Assembly (NCBI GenBank): GCA_914767715.1
Contig: OU612066.1
Coordinates: 10,793,001 to 10,857,000 of the forward strand
DNA length: 64,000 nt
Source of the DNA: Membranipora membranacea
Taxonomy: Eukaryota; Bryozoa; Gymnolaemata; Cheilostomatida; Membraniporidae
Direction: 5' to 3'
The notes beneath the pieces are model-generated. The model was given only the letters and a program-made list of their open reading frames with translations. It was not told the DNA's origin and made no database searches. The position numbers and the translations under genes are program-made. How positions within the stretch are numbered: the first letter of the stretch is position 1; every line of letters begins with the position of its first letter. Below, piece by piece: positions 36,304-49,808 of this stretch.

Positions 36304-38987
36304 AAAAATAATTTAGATTGATATATTCATATATATATATATTTGATTTTGATGCCTGCATTCTGGATAAAATTATCGAAGCTCAAGCCGGCCAGGCTTA
36401 TCAAAGCTATGCTGTTAATCATTGTATTGAAGTGTATTGCAACTGCTGTCCAGGCCACTCAATGGCACCAACAATAACAACGCAAAATAGCATAGCTCAC
36501 TGAACACGAAAGCAAGTGTACTATCTCCATTTAACAAAGTCACATTTTACTAAGAATAAACTAAATTATGCTATAATGAAACCATCAACCATCAAAGTTC
36601 AGAGTCATCCTCTAGCTTGGACTATAATAGACTCAGTCACACCAAACTTAAACTAACATCAATTATTCACAGGTCTGCCCAGAAGGTGGATTGGCTCTTT
36701 GGTGGAATTTGGTGGTGGTAAGGCTGCCTACTACCCCTCATTGGAATTAGTGACCCTCTCTCGTTTTACCTGTTAGTGTTTGTTACTCATTCACTCAATT
36801 TGACTCTCATGGTCCTTGTGTTGCCTCCTTGTATTTTTGAGTCACTTACAAACAAATAAGTTCCCCATGACCAGTACATGTCGTCAAGTTTAGTCAGAAC
36901 AATCCAACCTTTCCACCCAGATGCATTAGATGGGACAGATACAACAGCACAGTGACAATATAAACAACACAGGTCTTCTTGGAGAGTGCCTGTGTAAACA
37001 CATTACACTGTACATTATTCCTCTTTCTTACAACAGTGACACTTATTTTTTTCTAACAACACACAACAAGTGACAACACATTTCCAGTTCACTACAAGTC
37101 CACAAGTCCACAAGACGATTGGTGGTTATACTATACAGTGTGAGTTATAAACAAGCTGTTTAAGTTGACATATAATGCTAATCCAGTGATGAATTACTCA
37201 GTAATTAGATTATTCAGTAGTCAATATTTCCCCACATAAGATTTCTGCTCATTACACCGGAAGTACCAGCGCATGCGCATAATGGACAGTTCATGCAGGG
37301 GGTGTGGCTTATGGGATTTCGTATTTTTTTGAAAAAGGCTGAAAGTCATCTCCCTCTTTTTTTAGATAAGTTGGAAACATCATTTCAACATGAATTTTGA
37401 TGATGACCAAATTATTTAGGATCAATTATTTTTTGGAAAATATGGTTAACCTCAAAAGTCTGTCCTAACAAATTGAAAATAAACTTTAACCCATTAAGGA
37501 ATGTTTACCATATTTTCAAACCCTAAAAATTGCTTTTTTATTTTTGGAAAAGACTGAAAATCATTTTCCAGGGAAGGTTGAGAACGGTATCTCACATTAA
37601 AATTGATGATGACATTTTGACATCCTTAGTGAGTCATACAAATATTTTGGAATATAATTTTGCAAAAACTGTTACTTGCCTTCAAAATCAAAAGAATTTT
37701 TATATTGGAAAAATGGACACTTTATCTTAGATTCTGTTATGTTAATCTACACTATATAATATATATAGATTTATGTCAGCAGCAAAGATACTTTTTTTTA
37801 TAATTTTATCGTCATCTTTATTTGTTTTCAAGAATCCAAAATGACTTAAGATTGAGGATCAGGAAAACAATTTTCTCTAGTTATGCTTGTCCATATGACA
37901 GTCCCTGCATAAAGCAAAAACCACAATTGATATTTGCTAGCAGCAATCATACACTCGCGTATGGTCTAATTTCATGAATAATACTTGCAATATTTTAACA
38001 CAGGACCTATGGTGTTCGAGTTTTGTATTTATGCAGAAAATTTTCTTCCTATTGCATAGTTGTTTCTCGTGCACCAGATTAAATCTCGAATATGTTACAG
38101 TTTACATGTTGTGACATTTGCCTCAAGATGCTCTTTTATATTTTTGTGTGTGTTGTCATGTTATCGCAGTTATCACATAATACACATAGTGTGAATTGAT
38201 TGACTACAATGAAGTTTATTATAATATATAATTAGGTTTGGTAGGTCAACTTGCACCAATTCAAACCAACATAGAAAAAGAATAAAAAACTAGTGTCGTC
38301 TCATGGAATTTATGTTTATCAATTTAAGAAACATAAACAAAAATCATGAACAAATAGCAACAAAAGATTATTCGGGCTACAGCTGCCATTGGTGAAGACT
38401 ACAGCTGCAGTTTGAAGGTCATTTAAAATATATTTATTGGGCTTGAAGAATTTCCTTAGAGTTTCGAACCACGCGCCTGCCGGTGACGACGTCGCGCATG
38501 CAAAAAACTAGCTTCTGTAGAACCCAGCTTATTAACTAATAACTTTAGGAAAATGTAAAACTTATTTTCGAAAAAACCTTACATGTAAAAAATAAAGAAA
38601 AATGTTAATGGATAAATAATAATTCATAGTAAAACACATACATGCAAAACAAGATGCATTGCTGTTATTCTCTGTAGTCTGCTAGGTTTGAAAAATAATC
38701 TGCCTAACAATTTTTAATAACGTTATGTCATATGACGTTGTGTTAATATTTTTTGTATAAAATCAATACCTCATGACTTAGCCGATATAGAACAATAAAG
38801 GTTAGGTCAATTGCATTACCTTTGGAAGGACCCATGTATAGTTACCAATCCAAGTATATGTTTTGCATGAAGTTTTTATATAAAGTAAGTGGCTGATAAA
38901 ATTATGCTGTCTCATGCTCATTAAGGCCAATAATTATTAGAATGGCAGTAAAGTGACTGCTTACTGCCTTCAGTAGATGAATATGGT
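36304..38987. other. Gene-free stretch
   Basis: No coding region recognised. A fragment of the 23224-23358 hairpin family (GGTGGAATTTGGTGG) lies near 36700. Otherwise AT-rich unique-looking sequence. Confidence 0.4.
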
Positions 38988-40803
38988 TTATTGCTGAGGT
39001 TGAGGTGTAAATCGCATATATTCCTTCCCAGAAGGCATCTGCAAAATAAATCAAGTTTATAAATGTGGTTAAAGATAGAATATTTATTGACCATGGCTCT
39101 CAAAGCCACACCGGGCAGTAAACGTAATCAATATTATCTGTCAAGCTCTGGAGCCAGCATTTAAAATTGAACCTCCCCACCCAAATATAACGCTGCAAAT
39201 ACTGATACTAATTCACTTTGCCAAATAACCCAGACTTTAAATTCAGTCATTCACTCAAAGATGATGATGATTATCAACTATTGGGAACTGTTTGAACAGC
39301 AAATTTCTGGCCATAGTAATCTCAAACAAAGATAACCTTTTACCATGTGATTATTTTTACTATGGCGATCTTGATATGATAGTAATACAGCTTTGTACAT
39401 GATCGCCTGACTTCCACAGCCGCTATTCTTTATTAAAGTTTGATCTTTTGGAATTGAGGTTTTTTGTTCACTCCAGAGAAGTGGCTAGACTAGATCAAGT
39501 GATACACTGTAGACCAGATAATACACACAAGTACTTATAATTAAGTAGTAAAGAGGCGCAGAATCATGTATAAAATATTTGTATGCTGTATTCAATATTA
39601 ATAGTTATATAGTTTCATACACACCGCCTCTACTCTGTGTTGAGGAAAGAGTTGGGCGGCATCTTTTTTACTGACAGAAGGCAGGATCATACATTCTCCT
39701 CCATTTTTCCAGTTAGCTGGAGTAGCCACCTTCTGATACATGGTGAGCTGCAGAGAATCCAGCGCTCGCATAATCTCACTGTAAAAGTACAAATCCCTAC
39801 AGAGTAACTAGACAAGCAGCAGACTTGGTTGACTTTGGTTGACTTTGGTTGATGAAGGTATTATTTCACACAGAATTATCATTGCACACATCAGAATTAT
39901 TGCACATCACTATATTAATTATGTCCCTAGTAAAGGGCCAGTCAGTTCTTGTCAATGTGACTGCACCTTTGTTTGCAAAATCACGTCTTGTGTCTCAAAC
40001 AAGACTTACCTAAGATTTCTTCCTGTAGTAGCAGGATAAAGGATGCTTAGCTTGAGTTTCTTGTCTGGTGAAATGATGAAGACAGCGCGGGCAGTAAGGG
40101 GAAGGCCCTTAGCGTTTTTCTCAGAAGGGTCAATCATACCAAGGGCTATGGCTAGTTCTCTTTTCTTATCAGCAATGATCGGATACGGTAGATCTTCTGG
40201 AAGACATCCAACATGTACATTTACATCCTGAAAATAAGAAAAAAAAACTATTATAAAGTCAATCAGTCAATCACAACGAACATCTGTGACTGAGCCAAAA
40301 GAAGGTTGTATGCCTAGAACTCAAGAAAATTAATTTCCAACATATTTTGTCCAATTAGGAAAATATATGCTACACGAAAATAAGTTTTCATTAGAAAGTA
40401 GATGCTCACCTTTGACCATTCATTGTGAGAGAGTATATCATCACATGAGAGAGTGATAAGCTTAGTATTTCGCTTCGCAAAATCATGACGCATCTTGACC
40501 AGAGCTCCTAACTCTGTGGTACATACTGGGGTGTAATCTGCAGGGTGTGAGAAGAACAGAAGCCAGCTGAAATCGAAAGGGGAAATATTGACACTATGTA
40601 ATAATCACTTTTACAGTATGTCATGCAAGTTCAGCTCGATTGCTGATGAACTCAATACTTTCTCTTCTAAGTCTTGATACATTATTGACTAAGTAAGTCT
40701 GTCTGTCTTACCTGTCACCAATATAATCATGTAGCTTGAAATTTCCCTTGGTTGTCTTAACTTCTGCGTTAGGAAATGTGTCTCCAAGATTTAGTCCAGG
40801 CAT
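38988..40803 (-). CDS. PRDX6: Peroxiredoxin-6 (1-Cys), copy A
   Basis: Reduces H2O2 and phospholipid hydroperoxides through one peroxidatic cysteine. Five coding exons: 40712-40803, 40410-40566, 40010-40227, 39625-39778, 38988-39038; 223 residues (human PRDX6 has 224). Key features: [15 protein letters not shown] start; peroxidatic Cys in TPVCTTELG; conserved LPLTARAVF and [22 protein letters not shown]6-type C-terminal domain ending [14 protein letters not shown]. The phospholipase triad His (LHDY), Ser (GDSW) and Asp (SPDKK) are present, but the final Gly of GDSWG is Leu. Exon sizes match copies B and C except for one codon at the end. It has its own TATA box. It faces copy B head-to-head across 4.4 kb and is very similar to copy C through intron 4 and exon 4. 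Confidence 0.96.
39822..39851. repeat. Short tandem repeat GACTTTGGTT x3
   Basis: Three near-identical 10-bp units in intron 3 of peroxiredoxin-6 copy A; absent at the matching place in copy C. Confidence 0.75.
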
Positions 40804-40896
40804 TTTGGTGTGTGCGGGTAGCAGTGGAGTGTTTCACAACAGACAGTATGGCTAAAGGGCTTGCAAGGCAATGTTGAATGAGAACGAAGTTCACCC

Positions 40897-40903
40897 TTTT
40901 ATA
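40897..40903 (-). promoter_or_regulatory. TATA box, peroxiredoxin-6 copy A
   Basis: TATAAAA on the minus strand 94 bp upstream of the ATG, in the context CATATAAAAGGGTGAACTTC, shared with copy B. Confidence 0.75.
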
Positions 40904-43900
40904 TGCATGAGGTTGCTGTCATAAATATGACTAGGCTTTTTTTCTCTGACATTTGAACAAGAAAGATCTGCAAATCAGGCTAAGATTATACGAATGCTTA
41001 GTAAGATAAATTTGTCCTGCAATAGGAACACTGTCTTGAAATGAGGTTATCAGAATATGTGTCTATATTTTGACCAATGTCCATATTCAATCATACGTCA
41101 TTTAATCATACGTCATTTAATGAAGTATGATGGGTCATTTTAACATTCGTCAGACAAGTTTTCTGTTAAGGGACATATCTACCATCAAAAAACAGTTTTC
41201 ATCCAATATTGCTGTCTAATTATAGGATTGCAGTTACAATACAATGGAATGACCTACGCTCCTGATAATCTCTTGGTAAATGAATATACCGATGAATATT
41301 AATTAGGTCTTCAAATGCAAACTCCTCCCAACAATTGATCCATCATGGTTTTACAAGTGAACTGACCAGATGATCAGCAGGAGTTGTAGTATAGATTGCA
41401 TTTTCTTATTTTTGAAAATCAGCAAAATTCAGCCTCCCGAACCTGCTCCATACTGTAAAGTTTCGCCATAGATTTCTGTAGGTAAATCATGACTCAAGAT
41501 TATTACATAGATTCAGCCTCGTCTTTTACCAATCATTGACATCAAGTGCTGTTGCCCTTTGATGTTGTACCGTATGCAACTACAACATAACGTAAGATTT
41601 CTGGTGATTTCTAGTTCAAGACCTGGGTGGCTGTTTGTGGTTTTATTTTATCAACCTGTGATAACAAAATACCACTCACTTGACATATACTGTTGGTGGT
41701 CGGGGATGGATTTAATTAGCATAGCTGGTAAGATTTTGATGCCTCCTCTTCTTTCTCTGTCATGACATCAATACTCGCATCTAGTTAATCTGTTTATTTG
41801 ATTATGTTAATTGCTTTGTCAATCATATTGCTTTCTGTGAAGCGATCAAATGGGTATGCAATTGTCTGGTTGGTTTGATTTTATTCTCGTCATCTAACCT
41901 AATATTTCTGCCCATGCTTATTCTCCCCTTTACCAAATAAGTAATATGAAACTATGTTTTCATTGTACATTGCTGCACCAATCCCAAAACATGCGACCAG
42001 TTCCCGTCCCCATGTTATGTATGTTTTTATATTATATTGCATTATTATTATGATGAAGTCAGTTATTGTTGGTAGAGCGATCTTTTACAATAATAAAAGA
42101 TATCAAATCAAATTCTGAAATGTCTACCAGTTTGAAAATGATACAGGTTGGTGTTTTGAAACAGAACCTCAGGTTTTTTCTGTGTTTGGTCAAAATGAAG
42201 CATCCCGAGGGTTATTTGTCTAAAATTATTTAGTAGGATGCTTTAATATCACCTTCACCTTCTTGACATTCACTCTTATGCTCACAGTTTCTCTCATCAG
42301 CACAACGTGATCACACACTTAAAATCTAGTTTTAATAAATTTTTCACTTTTCTTTTCTAATTTACTCATATCAAACTAATGTTGAGTCTTTTCTTTGTTT
42401 TAGATAAGATCATGTCAACAATTGCGCCCTGTTTCAAATTTTGTTCTGAATGAAGAGCTTCCATCACCAATGATAAAACTACAACTTTATGTCAGCTGGT
42501 TTTACCTCCAAACCTAGATACTCGTGTTACTGTTACAGAGGCTATTGTGGTGCGCATCGACAACACAGTGCTTCACCGGAATACAAAAATCAAGTTTTCC
42601 TATAATAACATAATAATAATATACATTAACAGATCAACGACATTCTATTTTTTTATTGACGGGCAGAGATGTGGTATGAACCAACAGAATCATGACTCAA
42701 AGCAACCATTTTCTTCGGAAAAAGTATCATTGCTGTCTATCTACCAAATAGGTTATTATACATAATCATGAGAAATTTTGGTTTTCTCTTTACCTGTGAT
42801 GCGCTGTGTTTTAGCACTGATAGCCTTTCTTGAAAAAATTATGTACCTAAATATTTTGAACCCAAATCACTCAGTGATGTCTTAATTTGTTTTAGATAGT
42901 CTTTTAAAAATTTCATCAGAAAATGTAAGATGAAATACTGTTTCTGCCTTTTCTGGAAAAAAGCAGAAAATAACTTTCAGCATTTCATCAAAATACAAAT
43001 CCCAATGTTAGGGTTTTAAAACATTCAAATGAAGAGTACAACTGCTGTACTCTCAATTGAAAGAAGGAAAAAGAAATCAGGGAAGGCCTAGACTCACATT
43101 TAATGATGTTACGAAAAGAAACATGAAATGGAGAGAGATCAACCTGAACTCCTGGCAAAGCATCGGTTAAAAACAGAGTTGAGTGGAGGACTGCAACCTA
43201 ATCAAAGTCGAAACCATAGAACAGTCTTAGTCGCATCGACTGACTGCAAGAGAGAGGGAGAGAGAGAGATGACCACACCAGTGAGAGTTGGTACATCATG
43301 GGATGCATCTATCTGTCCTAACTGATGACAATATTAGTGCTTTATCATATTGAGCATTTGATGAGCATGAACGTGATTAAGAATGGTTTGTGATCACCTT
43401 AAATGTCTTGGTAGAGTTTATTTACATAATTATTGAATATTACGTTCATTGACACTGCCTTCGACAGAAGTCAACCTCATAATCTTCCAACTAATAAGGT
43501 TGAAAATGGATTTATTTTGCATCTGAGCATTTGTCAGTGCAGAATAGAATAAGCAAGTTGGTAATTCTGCTTTATCATCATGAGAAGCAAACAATGTAGG
43601 TTTTGGTTGCCTATAATTATTATAATTATTGTATCATGAAATACACACAAAAAAACTTAGGAAAAAGTAGAGCACACCATTCTGCATTTTCTATATGAGA
43701 TTAAATTTTGCGGCTTTAGTGAGTGAATCAGCAATAAACACATCAACTTGTTTGATGTCATCGATCTGCCAAAGAGGTTATTGTATATATTCATATTCAT
43801 TGTTTTCAATTTCCTTGTAAACCTGTTTTGGCACTGATAAATATCAATATCTCATTATATCGATTCATCAATCATAATCATATCACCAAGTTTTAGGCTA

Positions 43901-45089
43901 GTTGGGCACCACAATATCCTAAACAGACACGATCTGTAACAGAACTCGCAGGTCTTCAGGACGCCTCTGGGGTTGGCCTTTCATGCAAAACTGAACTCAA
44001 AATAGGACTAAATTATTAAATGGTAATCTGCTCTTTATGATGTCACTGGTGACAATACAATTATAGTGCTTAATCATCATGGACCTTTGATGAATGATGA
44101 TGTATATCAAGATGTTTGTGTTCTCTATTAGCAGATTGATGTTATTCTCTAGTTGGTAGACGGCGAATCATTCAAACTTTCTCACAATATATAGAGAAAG
44201 TTGACTGAAGAGCCTTGATTTCAAAATTAGATTTTATAGACCAAAATCCAGTTAAAGAGCATTTTACTGCATTGAAAAATATGTTTTAAAATTTACAGGT
44301 CTTCTGGACACCTCTGGGGTTAACTCTTCATTCAGAATCTAACTCAAAATAGGACTGTATTATTAAGATGATAAAATCCTCAGTTTTTAAGATACACGTT
44401 TTGTCACTGCATGAAAAACATTCAAAAAGATGACTGTGCATTGACAATAAAGGTATATATACTTCACTTTAAGCTCGAAATGAATAATTACTGAGAATCC
44501 AGAGGCATTGACAAAACGAACCCGAGGAAAGCTGAAACAGTTCCCATGGGATGCTGTGAGTGGTATTTTATTATCTAATGTTGTCAACGTGCTCATGAAC
44601 TAGAAATCACCATATTATAAGGCTATGGTTGAATTTGAGACTGCATCTGTGAAAAATGCCAAAAGTAAAAGCAACACTTGATGAAGATAGATAGTATCAG
44701 AAGCATCTATGCATCATGTGAAAAATAAGAAAAATGGAACTTATAGTACCATTCCTGGTGGTCATTGGGTCAATTCTCAGAAAAGACCATCAACTCTTTT
44801 TGATGGTAGATATGTCCCTGAATGACAGAAAACTTGTCAGACAGAGATTTAACATGTCAAAAATGATTGATTGGTATTCTGCCCAGAAGCCATTGACCAA
44901 TCAAACAATTGATTGAATATGGGTATTGGCCAAATATAGAAACATGATAACAGCCTTATTACCAGGCTGTGTTCCTATTCCAGGACAAGAAAAATTTATC
45001 TTACTAAGCAAGATTATGATCTTAGCCTGATTTGCAATTCATTACTGATCATCTGTCAGGGAAAGAAATGCCTAGTCATTTTTCACCCA
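40904..45089. other. Spacer between head-to-head peroxiredoxin-6 copies A and B
   Basis: The outer ends hold duplicated promoter-proximal DNA: blocks near 40970-41050 and 41140-41200 reappear in reverse complement near 44960-45040 and 44800-44870 (for example TTTTTGATGGTAGATATGTC). The inner part has no recognised gene; a direct repeat is listed separately. Confidence 0.5.
43949..44381. repeat. Direct repeat pair (43949-44035 and 44296-44381)
   Basis: Both copies read CAGGTCTTC-GGAC-CCTCTGGGGTT, then AACTCAAAATAGGACT and TATTA, with scattered differences. They are about 350 bp apart, in the spacer between peroxiredoxin-6 copies A and B. Noncoding. Confidence 0.6.
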
Positions 45090-45096
45090 TATAAAA
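45090..45096 (+). promoter_or_regulatory. TATA box, peroxiredoxin-6 copy B
   Basis: TATAAAA 93 bp before the ATG at 45189, in the context CCATATAAAAGGATGAACTTC. The upstream in-frame ATG at 45099 lies only 3 bp after this box, so it should fall before the transcription start. Confidence 0.75.
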
Positions 45097-45188
45097 GGAT
45101 GAACTTCACTCTCATTCAACATTGCATTGCAAGCCTTTCACCCATACTGTCTGCTGTGAAATACTCCACTGCTACCCGACACACCAAA

Positions 45189-47230
45189 ATGCCTGGACTA
45201 AATCTTGGAGACACATTCCCCAATGCAGAAGTTAAGACAACGAAGGGAAATTTCAAACTTCATGATTATATTGGTGACAGGTGAGTAAGACAGACTGACT
45301 GAGAGCAAGGTTGAACTCATTCAGATTAAGCATAGCCTCTGTCATTACCAAACCAATTAACAATAATTTATTATTTAATTCAATATTTATTAATAAGGAG
45401 TAATGACCAAATACCTAAAAGAGAATGTATTGATGTCATCTGCAATCGAGCTGAACTTGTGTGACATACTGTAAAAGTGATTATTCGATAGAGTTAATAT
45501 TTCCCTTTTCTGTTTTCAGCTGGCTTCTGTTCTTCTCACACCCTGCAGATTACACCCCAGTATGTACCACAGAGCTAGGCGCTCTGGTCAAGATGCGTCA
45601 TGATTTCGCAAAGCGAAATACCAAGCTTATCACTCTCTCATGTGATGATATTCTCTCTCACAATGATTGGTCAAAGGTGAGTCTCTAGTTTAATCTGTAG
45701 TGGGAATTCTACTGCACACAAATAAGTAAAGATATGTAGGAAATTTAATATCAGAAGTCAGACCATCCAGTAATAAACATTATTGAAGATCTCATAGCAA
45801 CAAGCAGGATTCAATCAATCTTTGATGGCAATCAAATTCTCACTCTAAACTTTTACGCACTCAGAGATTTATATCTCATTTCCAAGGTTGTAGGAGAAAC
45901 TAGGTTGGATAAAGGATTTCTAATACTCAGAAAATTGTAGGCATATCCCCCTCTCTAAACATAAATCTGCAAACGCTGAAAATGATTGAAGCTCTTTGTT
46001 AGAATTCATACATACTTTTAATCATCATTATCATTTTTCTACTCAGTCTCTAATTAAAGAAGGTCACTTTTGTTTTGCTCTGCTTGACTTAGTGATTATT
46101 ATTATTTTCAGGATGTTAATGTTCATGTTGGATGCCTTCCAGAAGATCTACCGTACCCGATAATTGCTGATAAGAAAAGAGAACTAGCCGTAGCCCTTGG
46201 TATGATTGATCCTTCTGAGAAAAACTCTAAGGGCATTCCACTCACTGCCCGCGCTGTCTTCATAATTTCACCAGACAAGAAACTCAAACTAAGCATCCTT
46301 TATCCTGCTACGACAGGAAGAAATCTTAGGTAAGTTATTTTTTGGGACACAAGTCTTGTTTTTTTGCAAACTAGATCAATTTCCACTCAAAGATAGGTTA
46401 ATTACTAACAGGCCCTTACTATAGGCACATAATTGATACAGCAATAATAGGTGATGTGCAATAATAGTTCTGTGTAAACTAATTAATGCTGTGTGCAATC
46501 TCCAAGTCTGCTGCTTGTCTAGTTATCCTGTATTGATTTGCACTTTTACAGTGAGATTATGCGAGCACTGGACTCTCTGCAACTCACCATGTATCAGAAG
46601 GTAGCTACTCCAGCTAACTGGGTGAATGGAGGAGAATGTATGATCCTACCTTCAGTCAGTAAAAACGAGGCAGCCAAAATCTTTCCTCAACACAGAATAG
46701 AGGCGGTAAGCTTGAAACTATGTTACTTTTAATATTAAATACAGTATACAAATATTTCATACATGATTCTGCGCCTCTTTACTACTTAATTATAAGTACT
46801 TGTGTGTATTATCTGGTCTACAGTGTATGACTTTATCAAGTCTAGTAGCTTCCCCCGAGTGCAAAAAAAACTCTCAATATCAATAAATCAACAACAACCT
46901 AGGGCCTTTATTTACTAAGCTGTATTTTGGTCAAAATACGATGGCAAGTTTAGTAATAATATGGTCAATAGTAAGAGTTGTCTTTACGTGAGATTACTAT
47001 AGCCACAAACTTGCTGTTCTAAACAGTTTCCAGCAGTTTGAGATCGCCAAAATATTTGAGTGAATGACTGGTTTGACAACTGCAGTGTATATAGATAACT
47101 TATACCGTCCCATGTGCCATCGACAGCCAGGTTCAATAAAGACGTTATCTTTAACTCAATTTATCGATTTATCATTTTGCAGATGCCTTCCGGGAAGGAA
47201 TATATGAGATTTACACCTCAACCTCAGTAA
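45189..47230 (+). CDS. PRDX6: Peroxiredoxin-6 (1-Cys), copy B
   Basis: Intact paralogue with the same exon layout: 45189-45280, 45520-45676, 46112-46329, 46552-46705, 47183-47230; 222 residues. The peroxidatic Cys is in TPVCTTELG. It differs from copy A mainly in exon 3 (KELAVAL-type change, [15 protein letters not shown]) and exon 4 ([23 protein letters not shown]) and ends one residue earlier (TPQPQ). The GDSWG lipase motif again reads GDSWL. Introns are alignable to those of A and C, particularly intron 4, where a block with GATTCTGCGCCTCTTTACTA is shared by all three. It is the only copy on the plus strand. All splice sites are canonical, so it is probably expressed. Confidence 0.96.
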
Positions 47231-49808
47231 TAAACCCCATTCATCTGCTTGAGGCAGCAAACAATCACTCTTACAGCCTTTCTGCCAAACTTATTGACTT
47301 GAAATGAGCATGAAGCAGCATTATTTTGTCAACTGCTACTATAAAGCAAAATTGTATTATTTGGAAAGACATGTTTAAATGCATGGGTCCTTAGTTGCTC
47401 ATGTTATATAATATATCAAGAAAATGACATGAGCTATCTGATTTTACCAAAATTAATGACAAAATATCACATGACGTTAAGTTATTACCATATTAAGTCG
47501 AAATGTGAGGTAGGGAATTTTTCTAACCTAAACAGCCAACCAACGATTTACAGCTATTTTTTAAAATTTTTATAAACGAGTTTTACCCTAATTTGTTATT
47601 TACTGCATACAGTATCTTTGTCCTTCGTATTCAAAGATGAAGTAACCTTGAAAATCACTTTTATATTTTTCTTAAGTTATATTATGGTAATCAAACCATA
47701 AGTTGCCATCAATAGGTTCTACACAAGCTGGTCTTTTGCCTTATGATCAATTTTCTGCCTCGAATCAAATTTGACGATTATTATATTTCAAAGGATATAA
47801 GGATATTATGTGACTTTTAGCCTGCTGCTGGTGTACCGAGGCATAATCAGATCTAGATTTTCCTTCTATCTCTATCTGTGAGCATATATAAGTTTCAATG
47901 AAGTTTATCACACAACATCATGTATCATGTGTAAAATGTAACACATTTGAAATTTCATCTGCTGGGAAGTCAAAAGGGAGAATTGTAACTGCTGATTGTA
48001 TATGGCATAGGTTGATTACATTTTTTGGGATTTTTTCTTCTCAAAGATATTCTATCTCTGGTAGTTATGCAAATAATCCATTTCCATTTTCATTTATATT
48101 TATTCTCAAACTTTCATTTTTTCCTTTTTCCTTATTTCATTTTTGGCACTATTCGGAAAACATTCCGCTACTGGAATGAAATCGAATGCCAATAAAAGTG
48201 TTAGAGAAAAATGAAAAAAAAATGGTAACCATCATTAATAATTCACAATTTCCTATCACAACACAGCTGAACATGAAAATTAAATCCTTCTTCAAAATAC
48301 TGTCTTAAAGCTTGACCTCATTTAAGTTATTTCATTACTCTGACGTGAAAGGTTTTGACACAGATGATTTGGTAAATCATTACACGACCAGTGATCCTGC
48401 TTCATTGTTCCCAAGTAACACGATTTCCTCATGACCATAATGATAGCACAAAACTATGTTATAATGTCGCTTGTTTCTTAAACTGACATCCATCCTAATA
48501 ATTCTCCACATTCTTGCAGTTCTTATGGCATGTTATAATGAATTTGGTTCAATATAACTTTATTGTTGTTGATTATCTGTAGTGGGCGAACAATTCCAAA
48601 TGCAGGCAAACTGGATCAAATTTGACCTATATCCAGCCCCCTTTATGGCAAATTGAATCATGAACTCTTCAATACCTCTTCGCTGAATCTATCCTAGGTA
48701 CAACAGACTGTACTGAGCATACCGATAGGATTGCAGCTAGACAATATGAGTGATGATACAAGCGCTGTCTCTATAGGTCTTATCTAGTAAAACCTCCTCA
48801 GCTGTACCCTGCAGCATGAAGCCAACTCTGTGTGTCGATGACCATGTCGTTCCTTCATCTTTAGCCCTCAGTGCATTTATCATTTTTGACATTGTGACAA
48901 AATTGGTATTTTTTACTCTCCCTTATTAACAAAATAGGGTTGGTTTGAGATTGATTGAACATATTTTATATGTTAGCGTAATAAAATATACAGTTCAGGG
49001 GTGATTGGTAACGAAAACATAAGATGTGTTATAAAATATTAGGGAAAGTAGTACCAATACAGTTTCAGTGTTCACAGGCTGTGACCCAAATTCAGAAAGA
49101 TCAGTGCACCTGCAAGCTGCATGCAAATGCAAGTTTAAGGTGTTGAACACCCAAAGAGGTTTGCCAACAGCTCATTGTTTCATTGCATGGTGCGAATGCT
49201 TCCTACCACAGTGTTACAATTAATATATCGATTATTTAATACAACCTTGGTACCTCCTTCCCAGCGTTCGCTTATATGCTGAATGATCTCACCACCAAAT
49301 GCCTTAAGTTGTTTAAATACATCAGTTCAGTTCTGTTTGTTTGATTTATTACTCTCTCTTTCTAGAAATGTTTACAGAGGAAAAGAAGTGCGAGCTGTTT
49401 CTTTAAAATATATATGTATATATTATATACTTTTTTTATCTGCAATCACCACCATATGCAGATGTTCTCCTCGGTGTGCAAAAAGAAATATACCATGATC
49501 AAAACTAAAATTAAAAATAATTGAATCTGTTGAAAACAAATCTTTCTGTTACGACCTCTTTGGCTGATCAACGTCAGCTAAAAAAGCATCTTGAAAATGA
49601 ATGTATTCTTCGCAAACTTAAACGTTGAATTTGTAATAATTACATCACTCTTGAACATAAGAAGGCAAAGAGTTAGTATTCTATAAATAATATTTAAGAT
49701 GGCTCCATGAATCATAACACATGAGTAATTTAGAATAACAATAACAATAAGTAGATTTAGAAATGTTTTAGAAGTGGCTTTTCACTGCCTCTGGTAGGTC
49801 AACAGGGT
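47231..49808. other. Spacer between convergent peroxiredoxin-6 copies B and C
   Basis: No gene recognised. The first ~190 bp resemble the 3' flank of copy A. Short fragments of dispersed elements are present: 48410-48480 (resembles the loop of the inverted repeat at 56871-57665) and 48588-48640 (resembles half of the hairpin at 61842-61934). Confidence 0.45.
48588..48640. repeat. Half-copy of the 61842-61934 hairpin family
   Basis: GAACAATTCCAAATGCAGGC then AAACTGGATCAAATTTGACC parallels GAGCGACTCGGAATGCAGGC then AAATGGACCAAACTTGGTC near 61910. Confidence 0.45.

Noticed and set aside
45099-45188. In-frame upstream ATG giving peroxiredoxin-6 copy B a basic, acid-free N-terminal extension like a mitochondrial presequence
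   Set aside because: The ATG lies 3 bp after the TATAAAA box, upstream of any likely transcription start. Copy A has GTG at the matching place.
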